Below are positions 6,943-12,038 of a stretch of 12,038 bases of DNA, in pieces. The notes beneath the pieces were generated by a model. That model was not told the DNA's origin. It worked only from the letters and a program-made list of their open reading frames with translations, and searched no databases. Source of the DNA: Stephanodiscus triporus. Taxonomy: Eukaryota; Bacillariophyta; Thalassiosirophyceae; Thalassiosirales; Thalassiosiraceae. The DNA lies in contig JALLAZ010000806.1 of the NCBI GenBank assembly GCA_036939755.1, forward strand, positions 1 to 12,038, in the 5' to 3' direction. The translations under genes were made by a program, and so were the position numbers. The stretch's first letter is position 1, and every line of letters begins with the position of its first letter.

Positions 6943-9554
6943 ATGAGCGAGAACAATCGCACCTCCGTTAGTCATCACGATCGCGCGTCCAGCGACGCGT
7001 CGTCGATCGACCTCAGGATCTTCATCAAGGACGTGCACGACACGCACGGTCGGAAGCGCCCGCTCACCGTCCGACCGTGGGCGACAGTCAAGGACGTCAA
7101 GGACCAGCTGACCAAGCACCTGCACATACCCGCGAGCTCGCAGTGCATATACTTCGGGCCGGTCCTGTCCAGCGCCAAAGAATTGCCGAACCATCGCACG
7201 CTCCAGGACGCGGGGATATACAGGAACGGCGAGACGCTGCTGTTGGAAATCAAGGGGAACAGTCCGGGGGGGATACACCCCGGGGGGCTGCTCATGAAGA
7301 GCGCATGCCCGTCCATATCCTCGTTGCGAAGCCAAACGAACGACATATGTGTCTCGTCCTCCACCCTTGACCTCGCTCCCAAGTCCCTGCAAAGGCTCGT
7401 GCAGCAGGCCCGCAGGGGCCTGGCGCTGGGATTCAAGCCGTCTTTGGCCCCCGACGGCTCCGGCGGGTCGTACTTCCTGAGCGACGCCCGGAAGAAGCGA
7501 GTGGGGGTGTTCAAGCCGGCGGACGAGGAGCCGTTCGCGGAGAACAATCCCAGGGGTTACGTTCCCCACGCCGGCGCGTCCTCCTCCGCGACGAGCGGCG
7601 GGGCGGGCGAGGATAGTCTGCGTCAGGGCATACGACCGGGGGAGCTCTGCCTCCGTGAGGTCGCCGCGTTCCTCCTGGATCACGACGGGTTCAGCGGCGT
7701 TCCCATGACGACCCTTGCCGAGGCGCGTCATCCCGCGCTGCACGTCGCAGGCACCCGTTGGACCCTAAGTGAAGGCGGGGCGGGCGTCGGGGTTCACTCT
7801 CTGACCCACTCCCCCAGCTTGGGGTCGTTGACGGTGACGACTTCCACTTCTCCCTCCACACCCCCCTCCCAAGAACTGATGAAGAAGGTCGGGTCCTTCC
7901 AGGAGTACATTCACGCCGAATGCACCATGGACGACATATCCCCGTCCAAGATATCGGTTGACGAGGTCCACAAGATCGCCATACTCGATATTCGCATCAT
8001 GAACGCCGATCGGAATGTCGCCAACATCCTGTGTCAGCGAATACCCGAGGATCCGGATCACTTTCGTCTGATCCCCATTGATCACGGATACTCGCTCAGG
8101 AGCAAGTGCGACGTGGCCTGGTTCGACTGGTGCTGGCTCGATTGGCCCCAGATGAAGGAACCGCTCTCGAGGGCCTCGAGGGACTATGTCCTGAAGTTGG
8201 ACATCGAGGCCGACGTTCGCATGTTGCAGGAACGTTTGAATATGCAGAACGACGTGTTGGACTATTACAGGAGCAGCTGCCAGATTTTGAAGGCGGGGAT
8301 CAGGGCCGGTCTGACGTTGTATGACATTTGTAGTGCGATCTTGTGCAGGAATGATCCGGGTGGTGAGTTTATATGGTTTGGGATGACCCATTTCCTCTCA
8401 AACCATCACATCGCTGACTCTTTTTCTCCCAACTATATCAAGGTGTTGTCCCATCGAAGTTGGAGATGCTGACGTCCATGGCGTCCGAACTTGCCATGTC
8501 CGCCGTTTACAATGGGAGGTTTCACCATGCCACGGCCTCGTGGGCACTGGAGGAACAACTTGCCACCCGCCGCTTCATGACGGACCAGCGCAGCCGACTC
8601 TCGTCAAGGTTCAACTCCTCGAAGACACGTCCCGTCGTTCGATCCGCATCTTCCTCCGTGTTTTCCGTATTCACCGACGAACTCAGCAGGGCCAACAGCG
8701 CCTCCTCCAAGGGTTTTTGCGAGTCCGCGAAATCGAGTATGAATTCCGAATGTCCGCCGGGCATGGTCCATGCGTCACATTCGGACAATAGCTCAGATGG
8801 AGACGACGACGCGACATCCTTCGCGAGCGAGTGTCACGAAGACACCGCCGCGGGAGAGTGGGCCGCGGCGTTGGTCGCGGTGGCCGATCAGAGTATGGAC
8901 AAGGAGGGCTCGTTGTTTGGCCGCGATAGGTCGATTTCGGAATCGTCGAGCGACGCGTCCTCCATGGCGTCGTCGAGCGCCCTTTCCAAGTCTCCCGTCG
9001 GTTTCTGGCATGTCCGTCCCGGATCATCATCTTTGATTAGCTGCGCATCCGACGACGATGATGAGCCCATTTCTTGGGCGGCGAGTTCCGAGTCCACGAG
9101 CCACACCCATCCCGTTGGATCGCCGTCAAGTTTCAATTGCGGCGATGACTCCCCTATATTTTCTCCGATCGCTTCGTCCGGTCTCGGTAAGTTGCTAGCG
9201 GAATCTTCGGGGGTAGCGTCTACTGCTGCTCCCGCCGCGGGCAAATCTTCCAACCCACCCAAAATTGTGGATGACGAATTCGGTTCCATCCCACCTCCGA
9301 CGGATCATTCGCTGACAACTAAATCCGCGGGAAATTACTCCTACAAGCAATTCAAGAAAAGCGTTTCCTACTCGGACTTCACGACGCACAAAAACGCAGG
9401 GCCCAAGCAATACCGGAGCTCTAGTATTCTTCCGCCTACGCTTCATGCCGACGACCTCTTTCGAACCTATTTTATTAAATTCGTCGACCTGTTGGTCGTA
9501 CGCGAGATTACGATGACTGAGCATTTGCTCCACAGCAAGGAGCTGAAATCTTGA
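6943..9554 (+). CDS. Ubiquitin-like domain PI4K-gamma-type (PI3/4-kinase family) protein, two exons
   Basis: Exon 1 is 6943-8362, the intron 8363-8442 (80 nt, GTGAGT...ATCAAG) and exon 2 8443-9554, giving 843 residues; the split codon is Gly474. An in-frame TAA 6 bp upstream fixes the ATG. A ubiquitin-like domain spans about 24-103. The PI3/PI4-kinase catalytic domain spans about 174-515: a glycine-loop-like GGSYFL, Lys191 in [11 protein letters not shown], the family segment [20 protein letters not shown], catalytic loop [17 protein letters not shown] (Asp356, Asn361), and DHG at 380-382 in place of DFG. Low-complexity insert about 270-312. The tail from about 530 is Ser/Asp-rich and likely disordered, ending in a more structured stretch (residues about 770-843). 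Plant PI4K-gamma proteins of this layout (UbDK) act mainly as protein kinases in vitro, so lipid-kinase activity is not assured. Without splicing the frame stops at 8472. Confidence 0.9.
8363..8442 (+). other. Intron of the Ubl-PI4K gene (80 nt)
   Basis: The donor is G|GTGAGT and the acceptor ATATCAAG|GTG, with a T-rich tract at 8419-8428. Removing it joins NDPGG to VVPSKLEML and continues the kinase C-lobe in frame. The intron length is not a multiple of three and retention gives a stop at 8470-8472, so retention would remove the C-lobe end and the whole serine-rich tail. Confidence 0.88.
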
Positions 9555-9825
9555 CGAAAGTTCTTCGGGAACTATTCCTGCCTTCGACTACCACGAACAC
9601 CACTTTTACATATGGTCTTGACAAGCTGTAGGGAATCACATGTTGTATATTGGCACATTTCCTTTTGAGGAACTTCCTTCACGTGTACCATTATGTAGAA
9701 TAATACATCGATAGAAGGATTTTCACAAAATAAATCAAAGAAGTGTTTTAATTGCAACGGATAATGTAATTAGCCAATTTCAATACTTCCATCGCTAGCA
9801 AAGAAAAATGCGCATCGAGGCTCTG
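9555..9825. other. Convergent 3' region of the two host genes
   Basis: 271 bp of AT-rich sequence between the stop of the kinase gene (TGA 9552-9554) and the stop of the DUF2431 gene (TGA 9828-9826, minus). It must hold both 3' UTRs, so the transcripts may overlap as antisense tails. AATAAA on the plus strand at 9729-9734, 175 nt after the kinase stop, is a candidate polyadenylation signal. A 61-codon minus-strand frame inside shows no features. Confidence 0.55.
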
Positions 9826-11226
9826 TCAAGAACTCTCAGGGAGAGATGACATCAACTGATCCAGCCATACATGACGGTATTTTATCTCGGGATATAACGC
9901 CGGGTAAGGGAACGGGCGGGACACCGTCCTGCCCCGTCTGTTTTCACGGAGCGGGACGTGCCTCGACACCTCCTCCTCGGCCATCCCCCTCCACTGATCC
10001 GCCATATCTCGCGTCACGGGATGCCTCTCTCCGCAATACGCCACGAGGAACACCGCCACGCGATGCGGTCCGTGGGGTGACTCGTTCACCTCCACGATTT
10101 GCCTCGCCGGGACCTCCACCCTCACTCCGTCGGGCACGCATCGATCCTGGATGATGTCGCGCACGGCGTCGCCCTCCAATATGCTATCGATGGAGTGGAC
10201 GATGCCCGCGTCGGCGGCGGCCGCGTCGAGGTCGTCGTCGCCGTCCTGCGGGACGACGACGTGCAGTTCGTGCCTGCAGCAGAGTTGTATGTCCCTCGGG
10301 GCTGCGACGACGCCGTCCGGCCTAACGAAGACGTGCATCGCCGGGATCTCCCCGAGCTTGAACGGTCGGTCCACGCCGCGATGCGAGCTCAGCCTGTACC
10401 TCGGCTCGTACGGCAGGACGCGAGCGAGGAGTAGGCCGGCATCGGCCGCGAGCATCGAGGCGGTCCAGCTCCCCCTCCATTCCTGAAGCGTCGTCGCGGA
10501 ACAGCTGTGGTGTGGTGTGGTGTGGTGTGGCGGCGGCGCAAGCGAAAACAATTTCGACCGGGTGAGAGATTGGCAAATCGGGGCGGGCAAAAACGGGGCG
10601 TGTTTCCCGAAAGATGATATTATTCTCATATTATTCTCACCCGCCCTGTCCGTCACATAGGGCTACGTGGATTTCGCCCCGGGGTGATAACACGGTCGCG
10701 GCGCTAGCGAGAAAATCGCCCAACAGTTGTCTGCGCGCCGGTTCGAAAATTTGTCACAATCGGATGAATTACTTACATTCGCGAGGCAAAAGGAAGGAAG
10801 GGAAAAAAGGAACAAAAATCCGAGGGCCACGAAGGCGGGCGGGGTCTGACAACATACTATATCTCACCGGTTGTATCGATTGTTCGCCTTGCCCTTCCAA
10901 TGCGGGAAATTGAACTGCACGCGATCGAACGACGAACGACGCGACGATGCGATCGGAGGGCGGTCGTCGTCGTGGTCGTCGTCCTCGTCCTCGTCGTCCA
11001 CGCCCCCGCCGCCGAAGTACGTCGACAGCGCGGTGGCGTCCACGCCGAATACGACCTCGTGACCAGACGATGAGATGACGTGCGCGTTCTCCTTCGAATG
11101 TTGGTACACTTGATTGCGCGCCGCCGGCCCGAAAATGAAAGGAAAAGAGGAGTTCAGGTCGCATAAATGCGAAGTGAAAAACGGGCGACGGTGGACGGTC
11201 CGACGCGTTTTCTGCTACGGAATCGT

Positions 11227-11257
<31 letters not shown>

Positions 11258-11871
11258 GTCAACAAGTGCCGGCCCTCCGAGCATGGGTACAGATCGATTC
11301 CGATGTATCTGACCGGGCACAACAACAACAACAGCAAAAACAAAAACAACCCACCTCGATTGTGGACGTCCTCCTCCTCGAGGACGGTTGCGACGAGTCG
11401 GAATTCGTCGTCGTCCGGTATCTTCATCTCGCGGACGATTCCCGCGCAGTGGCTGAGATCACCGTCACCGCACACCAGAATACTTCGTATCTTCCGCCTT
11501 CGTCTTGGCGTTGACGGAACGTCCTCGCGGTAATACTGGTCCGTAACGAACTCCCATTCCCCCGGGACGACGTCGTCGTCGTCGTCAACGTCCGACGCCG
11601 TCACGCGCAGGCGGGGTCGGGGGCTCGCGGGCGCGAGGTCGCGAGGGAAAGACGACGACGACGACGTCGGCCTGGCGGACGATCGACCGAGGGAACGGCC
11701 GTCGAGGAGGGCGGCAGTCGTCGTCGGGAGGGAGCGCGCATGGGGGAGTTGGCGAGGGACGACGACGGGGACGAGGCCGAGCGCGCGACGGGGGGGAGAG
11801 GAGGGCGAGAGTCCCGCGAGGAGGAGGGCGCGACAGCAGCGGCGGGCGGTTGTCACGGAATGCATCCCCAT
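9826..11871 (-). CDS. DUF2431 (BMT5-like Rossmann) plus FDX-ACB domain protein, four exons
   Basis: Exons, minus strand: 11871-11355, 11108-10868, 10730-10641 and 10504-9826, together 1527 nt and 508 residues. Three junctions restore one continuous domain. Exon 1 has [10 protein letters not shown] (131-140, the SAM-pocket-like glycine motif) and LVATVLEEE. Exon 2 has VFGVDATAL and [20 protein letters not shown]. Exon 3 has [18 protein letters not shown] and [12 protein letters not shown]. Exon 4 begins with [20 protein letters not shown] and [13 protein letters not shown]. This is the DUF2431 pattern of yeast BMT5-type 25S rRNA uridine-N3 methyltransferases. Residues about 353-465 (RHELHVVVP..., [20 protein letters not shown]) resemble the ferredoxin-fold anticodon-binding domain of PheRS, as in FDXACB1. 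Residues 1-95 are Arg/Ser-rich with few acids and could be an organelle transit peptide. Activity and target RNA are inference. A 29-nt homopolymer sits in intron 1. Confidence 0.85.
10505..10640 (-). other. Intron 3 of the DUF2431 gene (136 nt)
   Basis: Donor GGCGG|GTGAGA, acceptor CACCACAG|CTGTTCC, split codon GG|C for Gly283. Splicing joins DGQGG to the TTLQEW segment. The acceptor is preceded by an ACCAC pentanucleotide repeat in place of a usual polypyrimidine tract. Confidence 0.85.
10507..10530. repeat. Pentanucleotide microsatellite (TGTGG)n at a 3' splice site
   Basis: GTGG followed by four TGTGG units on the plus strand. On the coding (minus) strand it reads as CCACA repeats and runs directly into the AG acceptor of intron 3 of the DUF2431 gene. 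Confidence 0.9.
10731..10867 (-). other. Intron 2 of the DUF2431 gene (137 nt)
   Basis: Donor CCG|GTGAGA, acceptor GCGCGCAG|ACAACTG, split codon CG|A for Arg253. Splicing turns ...RYN* into RYNRQLLGDF, the expected family sequence. A pyrimidine-rich stretch (TTTTTCCCTTCCTTCC, minus strand) lies mid-intron. Confidence 0.87.
11109..11354 (-). other. Intron 1 of the DUF2431 gene (246 nt) with C29 tract
   Basis: The donor is CGAG|GTGGGT (minus strand) and the acceptor AATCAAG|TGTACC, giving the split codon G|TG for Val173. The acceptor ATCAAG matches that of the kinase intron. The length is a multiple of three in this assembly, but retention meets TAG at 11217-11215. It holds a TTG/TTTTTG-rich stretch near the donor and a 29-nt C run on the coding strand. 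Confidence 0.8.
11227..11255. repeat. Mononucleotide tract, 29 consecutive G (plus strand)
   Basis: An uninterrupted G run inside intron 1 of the minus-strand DUF2431 gene, so the transcript carries C29. Such a run can form a G-quadruplex in DNA and is very prone to length change and to sequencing error; its stated length should be treated as approximate. Confidence 0.9.
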
Positions 11872-11940
11872 TCGCGTCGTTCGTTCCGGGCAAGGGGCCG
11901 GCCTTCCTGGGATCCTCCGACGGGAAGGATGCTAATGATG

Positions 11941-12038
11941 TACTCCCTCTGTCCCACAATTATTCGTATTTTGGCCGTTTTTTGCTTGGATTAAGGGCTG
12001 TGTTAATTTTCATGAGATGGTCCAAGTATATAAAATAC
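11941..12038. mobile_element. Mariner/Stowaway-type terminal repeat, element cut by window end
   Basis: TA at 11941-11942 is followed by CTCCCTCTGTCCCACAATT, very close to the CTCCCTCYGTCCC terminus typical of Tc1/mariner-class and Stowaway MITE elements, which insert at TA. Sequence then becomes AT-rich to the window end (TATATAAAA near 12027). The other terminal repeat is not in the window, so element length, autonomy and the second TA are unseen. It begins 70 bp upstream of the DUF2431 gene ATG. Confidence 0.6.

Noticed and set aside
6784..7743. 319-codon minus-strand open frame opposite the kinase exon 1
   Set aside because: It is antisense to a clearly conserved Ubl/kinase sequence and only reflects GC-rich codon use; no domain seen.
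7765..8391. 208-codon minus-strand open frame opposite the kinase domain
   Set aside because: Shadow of the kinase catalytic region; no independent motif.
8888..9289. 133-codon minus-strand acidic/serine frame opposite kinase exon 2
   Set aside because: The sense TCN serine and GAC/GAT runs read as plausible protein on the other strand; exon 2 is in frame with the kinase after splicing, so the sense strand is preferred.
10769..11320. 183-codon minus-strand frame across intron 1 and exon 2 of the DUF2431 gene
   Set aside because: Different frame from the conserved DUF2431 segment and built partly from the homopolymer (poly-Pro).
1..12038. CRISPR array, bacterial operon or prophage
   Set aside because: No regularly spaced repeats; spliced genes and a YR retrotransposon show a eukaryotic genome.

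Overview
The window is nuclear DNA of a eukaryote. Three things show this: genes interrupted by short GT-AG introns, a tyrosine-recombinase (YR) retrotransposon, and an N-terminal ubiquitin-like domain fused to a PI4K-type kinase. Intron lengths (80-246 nt), GC-rich coding sequence, the serine-rich and GAC/GTC-rich style and the character of the retroelement RT suggest a photosynthetic stramenopile, possibly a centric diatom. That placement is inference from general resemblance and was not tested.

Layout. (1) Positions 1 to about 5400 hold a YR (DIRS/Ngaro/PAT-order) retrotransposon on the minus strand. Read 5' to 3' from right to left it has: a leader with a 20-bp direct repeat and a hairpin; a small acidic ORF1; a gag-like region with a CCCH-type finger; a 952-aa reverse transcriptase/RNase H ORF; and a tyrosine recombinase that overlaps the RT ORF by 337 nt in the -1 frame. 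Its 3' end runs into the left window edge. (2) About 5400-6942 is intergenic DNA with microsatellites and a perfect TGACGTCA palindrome 95 bp before the next ATG. (3) 6943-9554, plus strand: a two-exon gene for an 843-aa ubiquitin-like/PI4K-gamma-type kinase. (4) 9826-11871, minus strand: a four-exon gene, reconstructed here from four separate open segments, for a 508-aa protein with a DUF2431 (BMT5-like) Rossmann domain followed by a probable FDX-ACB domain, the arrangement known from FDXACB1-type proteins. The two host genes converge with 271 bp between their stops. (5) From 11941 to the window end is what looks like the terminal inverted repeat of a mariner/Stowaway-type element, inserted at a TA about 70 bp upstream of the DUF2431 gene.

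The most interesting region is the retroelement's chain of reading frames. ORF1 and the start of gag share a frame broken by one UAG. The gag N- and C-terminal halves are in different frames, with poly-G tracts between them. The gag C-terminal half and RT share a frame broken by one UGA. The recombinase has no ATG for its N-terminal domain and lies -1 to RT. This is either stacked recoding or partial decay, and copy-to-copy comparison would decide.
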